Positions 22,935 to 36,706 of a stretch of 64,000 bases of DNA are shown piece after piece. The notes under the pieces were generated by a model. It was not told where the DNA came from and ran no database searches. It saw only the letters and a program-made list of their open reading frames with translations. Source of the stretch: Leptodactylus fallax (Eukaryota > Chordata > Amphibia > Anura > Leptodactylidae); assembly GCA_947044405.1 (NCBI GenBank), contig CAMRHE010001067.1, positions 124,001-188,000 of the forward strand, written 5' to 3'. The position numbers were made by a program, and so were the translations under genes. Each line of letters opens with the position of its first letter. Within the stretch, counting starts at the first letter, position 1.

Positions 22935-24770
22935 CCTTAGATGCAGGTTCTGTTACTATAGAAGGAGCCATACAGATAAGGTCACATGACCATACATGTG
23001 CAGGTTCTGTTACTATAGAAGGGCCCATACAGATAAGGTCACATGACCATACATGTGCAGGTTCTGTTACTATAGAAGGAGCCATACAGATAAGGTCACA
23101 TGACCATACATGTGAAGGTTCTGTTACTATAGAAGGAGCCATACAGATAAGGTCACATGACCATACATGTACAGATTATGTTACTATAGAAGGAGCCATA
23201 CAGATAAGGTCACATGACCATACATGTGCAGGTTCTGTTACTATAGAAGGGCCCATACAGATAAGGTCACATGACCATACATGTGCAGGTTCTGTTACTA
23301 TAGAAGGGCCCATACAGATAAGGTCACATGACCATACATGTGCAGGTTCTGTTACTATAGAAGGGCCCATACAGATAAGGTCACATGACCATACATGTGC
23401 AGGTTCTGTTACTATAGAAGGGCCCATACAGATAAGGTCACATGACCATACATGTGCAGGTTCTGTTACTATAGAAGGGCCCATACAGATAAGGTCACAT
23501 GACCATACATGTGCAGGTTCTGTTACTATAGAAGGGCCCATACAGATAAGGTCACATGACCATACATGTGCAGGTTCTGTTACTATAGAAGGGCCCATAC
23601 AGATAAGGTCACATGACCATACATGTGCAGGTTCTGTTACTATAGAAGGGCCCATACAGATAAGGTCACATGACCATACATGTGAAGGTTCTGTTACTAT
23701 AGAAGGAGCCATACAGATAAGGTCACATGACCATACATGTGCAGGTTCTGTTACTATAGAAGGAGCCATACAGATAAGGTCACATGACCATACATGTACA
23801 GGTTCTGTTACTATAGAAGGAGCCATACAGATATAGTCACATGACCATACATGTGCAGGTTCTGTTACTATAGAACGGCCCATACAGATATGGTCACATG
23901 ACCATACATGTACAGGTTCTGTTACTATAGAAGGAGCCATACAGATAAGGTCACATGACCATACATGTGCAGGTTCTGTTACTATAGAAGGAGCCATACA
24001 GATAAGATCACATGACCATACATGTGCAGGTTCTGTTACTATAGAAGGGCCCATACAGATAAGGTCACATGACCATACATGTGCAGGTTCTGTTACTATA
24101 GAAGGGCCCATACAGATAAGGTCACATGACCATACATGTGAAGGTTTTGTTACTATAGAAGGAGCCATACAGATATGATCACATGACCATACATGTGCAG
24201 GTTCTGTTACTATAGAAAGAGCCATATAGATAAGGTCACATGACCATACATGTACAGATTCTGTTACTATAGAAGGAGCCATACAGATAAGATCACATGA
24301 CCATACATGTACAGATTCTGTTACTATAGAAGGAGCCATACAGATAAGATCACATGACCATACATGTGCAGGTTCTGTTACTATAGAAGAAGCCATACAG
24401 ATAAGGTCACATGACCATACATGTACAGATTCTGTTACTATAGAAGGAGCCATACAGATAAGGTCACATGACCATACATGTGCAGGTTCTGTTACTATAG
24501 AAGGAGCCATACAGATATGGTCACATGACCATACATGTGCAGGTTCTGTTACTATAGAAGGAGCCATACAGATAAGGTCACATGACCATACATGTGCAGG
24601 TTCTGTTACTATAGAAGAAGCCATACAGATAAGGTCACATGACCATACATGTGCAGGTTCTGTTACTATAGAAGGAGCCATACAGATAAGGTCACATGAC
24701 CATACATGTGCAGGTTCTGTTACTATAGAAAGAGCCATATAGATAAGGTCACATGACCATATGTGACCAG
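22935..24770. repeat. 57-bp minisatellite, about 32 units
   Basis: Each unit contains CAGGTTCTGTTACTATAGAA, then GGAGCCATACAGATAAGGTC and ACATGACCATACATGTG. The first unit starts near 22941 and the last near 24706, giving 31 intervals of 57 bp. Variants (GGAGCC or GGGCCC; GTGCAGG or GTACAGA) cluster: a run at 23240-23660 is all GGGCCC, which points to local homogenisation. Because 57 is a multiple of three, the minus strand stays open for 520 codons with a 19-residue repeat, broken by a GAA-to-TAA change near 23173. This is not a gene. Confidence 0.97.
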
Positions 24771-27700
24771 GCCTGTAGAGAGATCTGCACAGATAAGGTG
24801 AGATGAAACAGACATTGAGTAATGATATGTACTTAAGGTGCCTGGGATGTGTAATAGTTTAGCAGATCTGATCAGCAGCATAGTCAGAAACTACATAGTG
24901 TGAACCAGAGGCAAGCTGACGGCTGCATTTGCTAGGACAGAGAGCACGACAGTGGGCGCAGACTGTTACAGTCATCAGGTAATAGCTGCCATGGCTCTCA
25001 GATTGAGGGGGATGTCTGTAATGAGACACCCCTTTTATCATATGGATTCTGATATATGTAGGCGATGAGAGGCTACATTGTATGGAAGTTTTTTTTTTTT
25101 TTACTTTATTGACTGGAAGAAGTTTGATCATTTTTACTGAACCGTACAACCTGAAGTTTTTGACTTCTTCCTGAGCTAGAGGGTTTTCTTGATCTCAGCT
25201 GACATAAAGATTATCTTTTAATAAAAGTTCCATTTACTTAAGGTGACAGGTGACATTTCAACAAGGCTACAGAACCTTGTGGAGAAGACATATGAACTGT
25301 AAAAACCTAGAGAGATACAATTGTACAATTTTCAAAAAGTTTTAGGGCAGGATTGTATTTTCTATCGTTTCTTTGAGGAGCCACAAAAACTGATTAATGA
25401 CAAGGGGATCTCATGTAATGTATTCCTAGGGCAATAACACCGCCCTCCCCAAGCAAGGAGATGACATCATACCCTGATCCGCTCCAATCACAAGAACAGA
25501 GGGCCTGTTTCTCCCTATATGAATGGAGCAGCGGACAAGCATGTGGGCTGATTTTCCATTCTTCTGTATGGGACTGCCAAAGAGGAGCTTAAGTACAGTC
25601 CTGCAGAGTTGAATGGAGTACCATCACCACCACTCCATTTATACAGGAGGACACCAAGCCCCTGTTCTAATGACCGATGGGGGTCCCAGCAGTTGGCTCC
25701 CACCAGTGAGACACCTATCATTGACTGATGACATCATAGAGCACCGCCTTATGTCTCTCTAGTAATACACCATAAACTGTGAGCTCTGACCTTCATCACC
25801 TTAGTCCATTACATGCAAGCTATTAGGCAGAAGCTGTTTATAGGGTGTCGGTGGGCCACCTTAGCTTCTCACATATTTGATGATGTCATCATATTCAGTT
25901 GAATGTCCATACCATGTAGATACCAGTTTACTTCTACTTTTATTTTATGAACCCTGGCAGACAATGAGGGATATGTGATCTCACAAGACGTACTTGTTAC
26001 CCAGCGGTTGGTATTCATTCAGATTGTAATAACCAGTTATGGTTCTGGGTGCATGACTCCATCTGTTTTCTCATTACGGGGAATGAGACATAGGAAAAAA
26101 TCGCTGTTATTTACAATTCAATTCTATTTCTAAGACGCTAGTGTTACCGAGAAGCTGATCAGAGGCGCAGCTCATAAATAATATCACAGAGCTAATATTT
26201 TCTCTTACTTGGGTTTATCCTCATTTATGTTCTGCTATGGATTCTGATCTTCCCGGTTACTAGTGAGTGACTGCATACAAAGAGACTGCGCTATGTATTT
26301 TTTAGTTGTGGGCCAGCCTGTCTTATGGATGTTGCAAATCTAATTTTGCAGCAGATTCAGATGTGATATTCATATTCCAGGGTCGGACTGGCCCACCAGG
26401 AGTTTAACCCCCTCATACATAGGTCCAGCAGAGGATAACACAATGTGGAGGAGATTTTGGAGACAATCACTACTTACTAGGGACCATTTCTTATGGGGTG
26501 ATCACAAATTAGACAGTATTAATAATTTACCCTGTCTGTACAATGATCACAACCTAACAGTGGATGTCGCATCTTCTGTGCATACGTGCCAGTTGAACTA
26601 AATTTGCTGGCAGTCCTGAATGTTTGGGGAAAAAAATTCCTGGCAAATTTGGCCCAAAAAGAGGACACAATTTACAAAACCCCACCCAAAAGGGGCAGTC
26701 CTGCTAAGTCTAAGGGTGGTCCTGGGCAGATGAAGGGTATTTCCAGAGGTGATCCAGGGGGTGGACTTAAAGGGGTTGTCCAGTTTCAGCCAATAAATGT
26801 TATTGTTTGTATAATGAATACTTTATGTATCAGTTTACTAGATCTCTGCTTGCTGTCATTCATTGTTTACCTCTAGTGGATTAAAATCAGTTCATGATCA
26901 CGTGATGGACACACAGGTGCATGACTCGTTACAAGACAGAGCTCTGATTACTGTGCTGTGACTGTAACAAGCCGTGCACCTGTGTGTCCATCACACCAAG
27001 GACTGATTTTTATACAGTCGCAGTAAACAATCGATGACAGCAAGCAGAGATCTAGAAAACTGTAAGGAATTGATACAGAAAGTATATTGGAAAATTGTAC
27101 AACTTTTCATTATACAAGAAGACCTTCTACATTTCACATACATAGTGAACAGTAATGTCATATACTGCTTTGTACTGTATATACAGATCCTAAGCAGACT
27201 GTCGGTCGCTGTCATGTTAGACAATGTTAGATGAATGTTAGGACCAGCCAACTATCTAAAGTGTCTGAGGATTCGGCTCACCCACATCCTTCTGTTAACA
27301 AGTCAGATATGAGGTGCATGTGCCTTGGCTGAAATCTTACACAGCTCAAAGCAGGCATAGATTTGTGTCACCATTTACACCACAAAGGTGGCATAAATGA
27401 GGATGAATGTGGTATGCCCAATGGGTCCACTCACACCCCACTCCACCAAATCGTCTGGCACAAAAACTCTACTTTCAACAATTTAAATCGCAACAGCGTT
27501 AAAAAATTGCAAACCAAAAATGTGGCTTAAAATAATAATATTTATCCATTGTTTTTTTGCACTTGTTAAAGGGGTGCTCAGCTTCCCATCATGGGCATCC
27601 TCAGAAATAATAGCTAATCTGCTGCAGTCTTGTGCCGCAGGTTCTGTGGCCGAGTCAGACGCAAAATTCATGAGAAGGCTGAGCAGGGCGCTTCCGCAGA

Positions 27701-27855
27701 ACCTTGCCGGTACAATAATTTCATCTTTATCTTCCTTCTGTACTGTTTATACACCACTGTTTTAGCAATGTAGCTGCATACACAAACGGGGGGAGATTGA
27801 AACCATTTTCAATGTTTCCTCCTGTGTTATTTTACAATAAAAATGGTTGTTATGT
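24771..27855. other. Intron 5 stretch without gene
   Basis: Apart from the fold-back repeat at 26770-27060 I recognise nothing here. The region has scattered short ORFs without domains. Phrases such as GATGACATCATA (25452-25463, repeated in spirit at 25728-25739) suggest more dispersed repeats. Confidence 0.45.
26770..27060. repeat. Fold-back repeat with ACTAGATCTCTGCTTGCTGT arms
   Basis: The left arm has CTAGATCTCTGCTTGCTGTC and GATGGACACACAGGTGCA. The right arm has GTGCACCTGTGTGTCCATCA and GACAGCAAGCAGAGATCTAG in mirror order. The arms are about 100 bp each with a short centre. It is preceded by AAAGGGGTTGTCC, the end also seen in the MITE at 54138-54510. Confidence 0.8.
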
Positions 27856-27859
27856 TGTA

Positions 27860-29895
27860 AAAAGGGGTGCTGTGTATTGTATTATTTATTTTAGGGGAAC
27901 ACAGTATAGTGTCTTATTTATTTAGGTAAATTGTATTATCGATTTCAGGAGACACAGTATATTGTATTATTTATTTTAGGGAAGCACAGTATAGTGTATT
28001 ATTTATTTAGATAAATTGCATTATTTATTTTGGGGAGCACAGTACATTGTATTATATATTTTAAGGGAGCAGATTATAGTGTATTATTTATATCAGTGTC
28101 ACATTAAATTGCATTATTTCATGGGTCACAGTATATTTTATTATTTTTTTAGGGAACAAAGTATATTCTATTTATTTCAGGGGTTATGGTGTATTATTTA
28201 TTTCAGGGGTCACAGTATATTTTATTATTTTATTTAGAGGGGACACAGTATATTCTATTTATTTCAGGGGCACATTAAATTGCATTATTTATTTCAGGGG
28301 CACCGTATATTTTATTATTTTTTATAGGGGACACAGTATATTCTATTATTTATTTCAGGAGCACATTAAATTGCATTATTTATTTAAGGGGCACAGTATA
28401 TTTTTTTTATAGGGGACACAGTATATTCTTTTATTTATTTCAGGAGCACATTAAATTGCATTATTTATTTCAGGGGTCACAGTATATTTTATTATTTTTT
28501 ATAGGGGACACAGTATATTCTATTTATTTCAGGGGCACATTAAATTTCATTATTTATTTCAGGGGTCACAGTATATTTTATTATTTTATTTAGAGGGGAC
28601 ACAGTATATTCTATTTATTTCAGGGGCACATTAAATTGCATTATTTATTTCAGGGGCACCGTATATTTTATTATTTTTTATAGGGGACACAGTATATTCT
28701 ATTATTTATTTCAGGAGCACATTAAATTGCATTATTTATTTAAGGGGCACAGTATATTTTTTTATAGGGGACACAGTATATTCTTTTATTTATTTCAGGA
28801 GCACATTAAATTGCATTATTTATTTCAGGGGTCACAGTATATTTTATTATTTTTTATAGGGGACACAGTATATTCTATTTATTTCAGGGGCACATTAAAT
28901 TTCATTATTTATTTCAGGGGTCACAGTATATTTTACTATCTTTTTATGGGACACAGTGTATTATTTATTTCAAGGATCACAGTGTATTTATTTCAGGAGC
29001 ACATTAAATTGCATTATTTATTTCAGGGGCGCAGTACAATTTATTTATTTTTTATGGGGGACACAATATATTCTATTATTTTTTTTATAGGGGACACAGT
29101 ATATTCTATTATTTATTTCAGGGGCATATTAAATTGCGTTATTTATTTCAGGGGTCACAGTATATTTTATTATTTTTTTATAGGGGATACAGTATATTTT
29201 ATTATTTATTTCAGGGTTCACAGTATATTTTATTATTTTTTTAGGGGACACAGTATATTATTTATTTCAGGGGTCACAGTGTATTTATTTCAGGAGCACA
29301 TTAAATTGCATTATTTATTTCAGGGGGCACATTATATTTTATTTTTTTTTATAGGGGACACAGTATATTCTATTATTTTTTTTATAGGGGACACAGTATA
29401 TTCTATTATTTATTTCAGGAGCACATTAAATTGTATTATTTATTTCAGGGGGCACATTATATTTTATTATTTTTTTATAGGGGACAAAGTATATTCTATT
29501 ATTTTTTTTATAGGGAACACAGTATATTCTATTATTTATTTCAGGGGCACAGTATATTTTATTATTTTTTTAGGGGACACAGTATATTCTATCATTTATT
29601 TCAGGGGCACAGTATATTTTATTATTTTTTAGGGGATACAGTATATTCTATTATTTATTTCAGGGGCACAGTATATTTTACTATTTTTTTAGGGGACACA
29701 GTATATTCTATCATTTATTTCAGAGGCACAGTATATTTTATTATTTTTTTAGGGGATACAGTATATTCTATTATTTATTTCAGGGGTCACAGTGTAGTAT
29801 TTATTTCAGGGGCACAGTATATTACTCATTTTAGGTTCAAACTACATTGTGTTATTATTTCAGGGGCACAGCATACTGTATTATTTGTTTCAGGA
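27860..29895. repeat. AT-rich ~30-bp minisatellite left of trpc6 exon 5
   Basis: The core phrase is ATTATTTATTTCAGGGGCAC with AGTATATTTTATT. Variants with TTTTATAGGGGACACAG alternate with it. A block of about 356 bp starting near 28271 is repeated almost exactly from near 28627, so there is higher-order duplication. Plus-strand ORFs across it result from the repeat. Confidence 0.93.
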
Positions 29896-30093
29896 GTACA
29901 AGTTGTCTAATGCTGTATTTTGCAATAAAAAAAGGTTGCTATGGTGTACATAGCCTTTCTGTCTCACAGTACTGTAAAACCTGTATTTAGAAAGAAAAAC
30001 ACCCCCGTAAGGACTCTGACATTTAGAATGAGATAACTAGAACCTGGTCACTCGGCCTTTCTTTACTTCCACAGTCTACGGGCAGAGGTTCTA

Positions 30094-30984
<891 letters not shown>

Positions 30985-32080
30985 TTATTTCAGGGGCCAC
31001 AGTGCATTGTGTTATTTATTTTAAGGTGTACCGTATATTGTATTATTGATTTCAGGGGGCACAGTATATTGTATTATTTATTTCAGGGGCACAGTATATT
31101 GCATTATTTATTCAGGGGACACAGTATATTTTATTATTTATTTTATGGACACACAATGTATTGTATTATTTATTTCAGGGGCACAGTATATTGTATTATT
31201 TATTTCTGGGGCACAGTATATTGTATTATTTATTTCAGGGGCACAGTATATTGTATTATTTATTTCATGGGCACAGTATATTGTATTATTTATCTCAGGG
31301 GCACAGTATATTGTATTATTTATTTCAGGGGCACAGTATATTGTATTATTTATTTCAGGGGCACAGTATATTGCATTATTTATTCAGGGGACACAGTATA
31401 TTTTATTATTTATTTTAAGGACACACAATGTATTGTATTATTTATTTCAGGGGCACAGTATATTGTATTATTTATTTCAGGGGCACAGTATATTGTATTA
31501 TTTATTTCAAGGGCACAGTATATTGTATTATTTATCTCAGGGGCACAGTATATTGCATTATTTATTTCAGGGGGCACAGTATATTTTATTATTTATTTTA
31601 AGGGCACACAATATATTGTATTATTTATTTCAGGGGCACAGTATATTGTATTATTTATTTCACAGAGCACAGTATATTGCATTATTTATTTCATGGGACA
31701 CATTATCTTTTATTATTTATTTTAGGGGCACACAATATATTGTATTATTTATTTCAGGGGCACATTATATTGTATTATTTATTTCACAGGGTACAGTATA
31801 TTGTATTTATTTTAGGGGGCACAATATATTGTATTATTTATTTCATAGGGCAGAGTATATTGTATTTATTTTAGGGGCGCACAGTATATTATATTATTTA
31901 TTTCAGGGATCATGGTGTACTGTATTACTTATTTTACAGGGCATAGTATGTGGAAGTTTTGTTTTCAGAAGGCACAGTGTTTGGCATTATTACCTAATGG
32001 AGGGGACACAGTGTATTGTTTACAGGGGCATAGTGTGTAGCAGTATTATATTCAGGGTTGCAGTGTGTAGTATTATGGGT
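30985..32080. repeat. 30-bp minisatellite right of trpc6 exon 5, about 35 units
   Basis: The unit TTGTATTATTTATTTCAGGG followed by GCACAGTATA repeats with a very regular 30-bp period, most clearly at 31140-31380. It is closely related to the array at 27860-29895. A segment near 31085-31180 recurs about 272 bp further on, again indicating block duplication. A 348-codon plus-strand ORF here is a by-product. Confidence 0.95.
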
Positions 32081-33065
32081 ATCTTGTCTTAGTAAAAAAA
32101 AAAGTGAGGATATTCTGCAAATTTGAGGAGCCAAAGACATCTTGGCACCAAACTCTGCAGAGATGAGGTATACTGTAGCAGAATTTAACTGTCATAATGG
32201 TGTGAGCAAAATGGAGAGAAAAAAAGAATGACAAGAATCAGAGATATCACCAGTCACTAAATGTAAATGCTTATGGTCGCAGTGCTACTGCATTCACTCA
32301 AAGTCTATTGCAAGATGATGGGTGTTACCCTTCTACAGTAGTTTGTGAAACAGCAGCTCCCATCTTACTCATTGCTCAGGTCACACTGGGATTTGTAGTT
32401 TCACACGGTACAAACTTACTTAGCAGAAGTAATCCTGATTTACAGCAATTTTAGTCTAGGGCCTCAAGTGTAGGAATGAACACAATGAAGACCCTTGACG
32501 CAGGTTGCGTATTTTGGCCAAAATTTTGAATAATATCCATTTTTGCATTTTTTGCAGGATGCAGCCTGGTCGTTTCATGTTGGGATAGATTGGGGTGTCT
32601 GTACTTTGTGAGGTGTGGGCAGCCCAAACTGATCTAATAGTATGGGCATGACCAATGCTATTGTACACTACACATAACCGTGTGACTGGCACTGTCACTA
32701 AAGTGGTCTTTTTCAGTGATAACCTGTCTTGGCAATTGGCATACTACCCATCATTGTAGGCTGAGTATCTGGGAGAATGTTAGTGAAAATTTTGTGGCAA
32801 AGTCCCTGTTGGTGAGTCCCACCCATTTTTTGGATGCACCTTTTTTTAGTGTCTTACGACCCTTTTTGTGACATGGACATGTTAGTGTTCTGGTCAATCT
32901 CCTTTTTGTGCTAACATAACATATTAAACTATAGAGACCCCAGCAGATACAAGAGCTTTCCGATAGGCCCCGGAAATTTGCCCATTCTTTCAGAAATCCA
33001 AGATGTTTTTGGAAGACTCCAGGACATTCCGGGAGAGTTGGCAAGTATGGAAATTGGTTTATTAG
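32081..33065. other. Intron 4 sequence without recognised feature
   Basis: I see nothing beyond short ORFs without domains. Confidence 0.45.
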
Positions 33066-33068
33066 ATT

Positions 33069-33331
33069 ACTAAGGCTAAGTTCACATCTCCGGTGGAGAC
33101 TCCGCTGTAGAAATCACCAAAAATCGGCAGAGAGAAAAGTCCTGCACAGAGGACCTTTCTCTCCACCGGTTTCAGTATGAATACACGGACACCCAGTGGA
33201 CCATGTTATAGTCAATGTGGTCCTCTGGTGTCCACGTGTAACCACTGGTTTAGCGGTCCGGCTCTCCGTCGTTCAGATCCCCCAGCGGATCCGAACCACA
33301 AAGAGCCTGGCACAGATGTGAACCTAGCCCA
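33069..33331. repeat. MITE with GGCTAAGTTCACATCT ends
   Basis: The left end AAGGCTAAGTTCACATCTCC is mirrored by AGATGTGAACCTAGCC on the right. A relative with GGCTAGGTTCACATCTGCG ends is at 52217-52447, and a half copy starts near 61147. No coding sequence. Confidence 0.75.
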
Positions 33332-33443
33332 AGTAGGACTAATTTTCCATGGCACATTAAACCGCAGCCAAATAGCAAATCCCACCCCTGTGAGTGCAAC
33401 TGAGTGACACACATGTATTACATCATCGTGGTTGGCGCCTCTA

Positions 33444-33629
<186 letters not shown>

Positions 33630-34434
33630 CTAAAAAGTAATAAAAAATAATATAAATATAGTAATATAACTAAGCATTAATCATGTGTCTTCACTGACTA
33701 CAATTTGACCACTTTCCATGTACCCAAATATTTGTAGCGATGTGATATCTATGGTGACATCACACCATGTCATCGAGAAGACCACTCTGTGTTCACCATG
33801 GCTTCTAGTTATGACCTCATCACCATAGACAATATGTTGTTAAAAGGACTGGTAAACTAGTTATTGGTGGCAGGCGAACAACGGGTACAACAGTGAAGCA
33901 GTTTGGGTCAAGAAGTAGAGTCCAGGTAGATTTGGTTTATTTTTGCGACTGAAACTTTCCGCCATGGATAGGCCAGAGGATCTGGATTTAGATTAGCCAC
34001 AATATATCCCAATAAGGGTTCATTCATGGTATTTGGAATAGCCACGTGCTGAATCTACGTATGTACATGCCACTCGCCACACTGCCTTCCAGGACATTGA
34101 TGAGGGTGGAATAAAAGAGAAAATAGTCACAACTTTTTGGCACAAAACCCTGATGTGTACAAAAAATTGCAACTTTTTTATGTTTTCTATGCCAAAATAT
34201 TGGCATACAAGGAATGATAAGTCTGCACCAAATAGTATGAAAAGCTTCTGAAAGATTATTGCAAAATCACACTTTTTTTTCTCGCACAACACATCTTGGC
34301 ATACCGTATGTCTAGCCAAGAGATACATTTAGTAAGCCTATATCTGTACTGTATCTGAATGACACATCAAAAGCTAAATGTACATGTACCCTATGATAGG
34401 ACTATGGGGGATTGCAGTTTTGATCATCAAGAGC

Positions 34435-34790
34435 TTAAAGGCAATTTCCAAGTTGATGATATCGATGACCTATTCTTACAATAGGCCATCAATATCTGGT
34501 CAATGAGTGTCTGACACCCGGCACCCCTACCGATCAGCTGTTTGAAGAAGCCTCTTTACTGCTTATCAAGCACTGCATCATCCATTATATAGTGGCTGGG
34601 CTTGATATTGCAGTCCAGCCTTGTTCAGTTGAATGGGACTGAACTGCAAATAAGTCGTGTGCCGAATGAACGTGACATCACATGGGCTGAATGAAGGGCT
34701 GCAGCCATTTTAAACGGCTGATCGGTGGTGGTGCCGGTTGGTGGACTCCCACCAATTACTGATGACCTCATTTTTCTTCTAAGTTGCCAT
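34435..34790. repeat. Dispersed repeat with GATCAGCTGTTT / AACGGCTGATC pair
   Basis: TGATGATATCGATGACCTAT and CAATATCTGGTCAATGAGTG lead to ACCGATCAGCTGTTTGAAG. The right half mirrors this with AACGGCTGATCGGTGG, ACTCCCACCAATTACTGATG and ACCTCA. Fragments with GGATAGGTCATCAAT recur near 2960, 48290 and 52610. Confidence 0.6.
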
Positions 34791-34833
34791 AATAATTTCT
34801 GTATAAAGAAGTAATAAGAAACTTCTTTCCTAC

Positions 34834-35022
34834 CTTTTTCACTTCATACTTAATAGCAAGCTTTAATCGGCAGAGGCTGGGCCGGCCGCTAGCTTCTCCA
34901 GAGCTGTGGTTCGAGTCTACATCACCATTTAATATCGCTTCCACCTCCTCTGTGTTTCTGCACAAATCAAGAAGTCCAACAACAAAGTCCTTGCATTGCA
35001 TAGACAATTTTTTGTAGTCATT
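34834..35022 (-). CDS. trpc6: trpc6 exon 3 (TRP_2 domain / linker helices)
   Basis: The exon is 189 bp, exactly 63 codons, with phase 0 borders. The acceptor AG is at 35024-35023 after TTTTTT and the donor GT at 34833-34832. It encodes [35 protein letters not shown], a variable serine/glycine-rich loop ([12 protein letters not shown]), and [17 protein letters not shown] sequence (here [13 protein letters not shown]). The segment lies in the cytoplasmic linker-helix domain C-terminal to the ankyrin repeats. NDYKKLS is the TRPC6 form; TRPC3/7 have NDYRKLS. Confidence 0.97.
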
Positions 35023-35137
35023 CTAAAAAACATGTAAAACATATTGGAGAAGTGACTAGAAATAGTTGAAACATGCAAAGTAATAAGTGCAACTCATCAC
35101 AGGTTCCTGCTCATCCAGTGTGCTGGGTCTCGAAAAT

Positions 35138-36094
35138 GGTGAAAGGGAGTCTGTCACTAGAACCATCATAACTCAACCCTGCAGATAGATAGGTTAGTGT
35201 CACCAGACCCCAGCATATCACCCCAGTCCTGCAGATAGATAGGTTAGGGTCACCAGACCCTGATATATCAGCCCAGTACTGAAGATAGATAGGTTAGGGT
35301 CACCAAACCCCGACATATCACCCCAACCCTGCAGATAGATAGGTTAGGGTCACCAGACCCTGGCATATCAACCCAACCCTGCAGATAGATAGGTTAGGGT
35401 CACCAAACCCCGACATATCATCCCAACCCTGCAGATAGATAGGTTAGTGTCACCAGACACCAGCATATCACCCCAGCACTGTAGATAGATAGGTTAGTGT
35501 CACCAGACCCCAGCATATCACCCCAACCCTGCAGATAGATAGGTTAGGGTCACCAGACCCTGGCATATCAACCCAACCCTGCAGATAGATAGGTTAGGGT
35601 CACCAAACCCCGACATATCATCCCAACCCTGCAGATAGATAGGTTAGTGTCACCAGACCCCAGCATATCACCCCAGCACTGTAGATAGATAGGTTAGTGT
35701 CACCAGACCCCAGCATATCACCCCAGCACTGCAGATAGATAGGTTAGGGTCACCAGCCCGACAACCAGCCCAGCACTGAAGATAGCTAGGTTAGGGTCAC
35801 CAAACCCCGAAAAATCATCCCAACCCTGCAGATAGATAGGTTAGGGTCACCTGATTCAAACAGTGTTTACCCAATTTTTCAACAATGCAAATTAACTCTT
35901 TGTTGCTTATCTCTTTAGAGCAATGACAACACCCTCATTGCTCCAAACAGTTCATTTGCATATTAAAAAAGAACAATATCTCGGCAATAGAGGCATTGGT
36001 TTACAAGAGAACACTGTATGATTCAGGTGACCCTAAACTATTTATCTGCACAGTTGGGTTGATATGCTGGGTTCTGCTGACAGACTCCCTTTGA
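35138..36094. mobile_element. MITE 'AAAGGGAGTCTGTCA', copy 1, with internal array
   Basis: The ends AAAGGGAGTCTGTCACTAGA and TGCTGACAGACTCCCTTT are imperfect inverted repeats. Two other copies (37233-38717, 48486-48753) have TTAA directly at both ends; here the flanks have diverged (GTGA, TTGA). TTAA flanks would fit a piggyBac-related MITE, but this is tentative. The left part has expanded into a 50-bp array. Confidence 0.75.
35176..35855. repeat. 50-bp minisatellite inside the MITE, about 13 units
   Basis: The unit is CTGCAGATAGATAGGTTAGG followed by GTCACCAGACCCCAGCATAT and CACCCCAACC. The period is 50 bp from 35341 to 35391 and onwards. The unit is part of the MITE's own end, since copies at 38210 and 48530 have it once. 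It contains one GGTTAGGGT per unit. Confidence 0.93.
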
Positions 36095-36486
36095 ATAATT
36101 TATATAATTTGTAATTTGTGCTTTGTTTTTATCTTTTTTTTTTATTTTTTGCCTCATTCCAACTCCACACAGAGTGTAAGAGAGTAGTTTAAGAGTCTGG
36201 CATCTAGAAAATAAGATGGTGGTAGCAGACAGGTGCCCTGCTGAAAAGATTTTAAAAACAAGACTAAAGATACAAAATAAAAATTGCACATGACACTCAA
36301 TGCCAGGAATCCATGACAAGGCCCATAGGTTCATGCAATGTAGTTTATCAAATATTCAGTCCAAGACATATTAGGATCGAGTATTGAGTATCTCTAGTGA
36401 CCTGAAAGCAGATCATGCCACATTTCAACGTGTACTTCTACTATATTACTTCTCCTCTTCCTCAAAGGCCAAATATGCCCTTTTAG

Positions 36487-36706
36487 GTTGAGGCTCCACG
36501 TTGCGGAAACGCAGCTTTTTTTGTTGCAGATTTTGATACGTTTTTTTGAGCCAAAGCCAAAAATGGCTACAGAAGGAGTGGGTGATATATAGGAAGCTCT
36601 TATACTACTCCTTCTGCTAAATCCACTCCTGGCTTTGGCTCAAAACACCACAGCAAAATCTGCAACAAAAAAAGCTGCGTTTCTGCACTCTGGGGCTTCA
36701 GCCCTA
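36487..36706. repeat. Fold-back MITE with GCTCCACGTTGCGGAAACGC arm
   Basis: The left arm has GGAAACGCAGC, TTGTTGCAGATTTTG and GAGCCAAAGCCA. The right arm has TGGCTTTGGCTC, CAAAATCTGCAACAA and GCTGCGTTTC in mirror order. The arms are about 75 bp with a centre of about 60 bp. No ORF. Confidence 0.85.

Noticed and set aside
23176..24738. 520-codon ORF with perfect 19-residue repeats
   Set aside because: It is the translation of a 57-bp minisatellite. The period is a multiple of three, the units vary like non-coding DNA, and there is no start context, domain or splice structure.
22935..24770. Possible CRISPR array
   Set aside because: The whole unit repeats without unique spacers, the context is a vertebrate intron, and no cas gene is present.
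35176..35855. Interstitial telomere repeat
   Set aside because: TTAGGG occurs only once per 50-bp unit and is not tandem.
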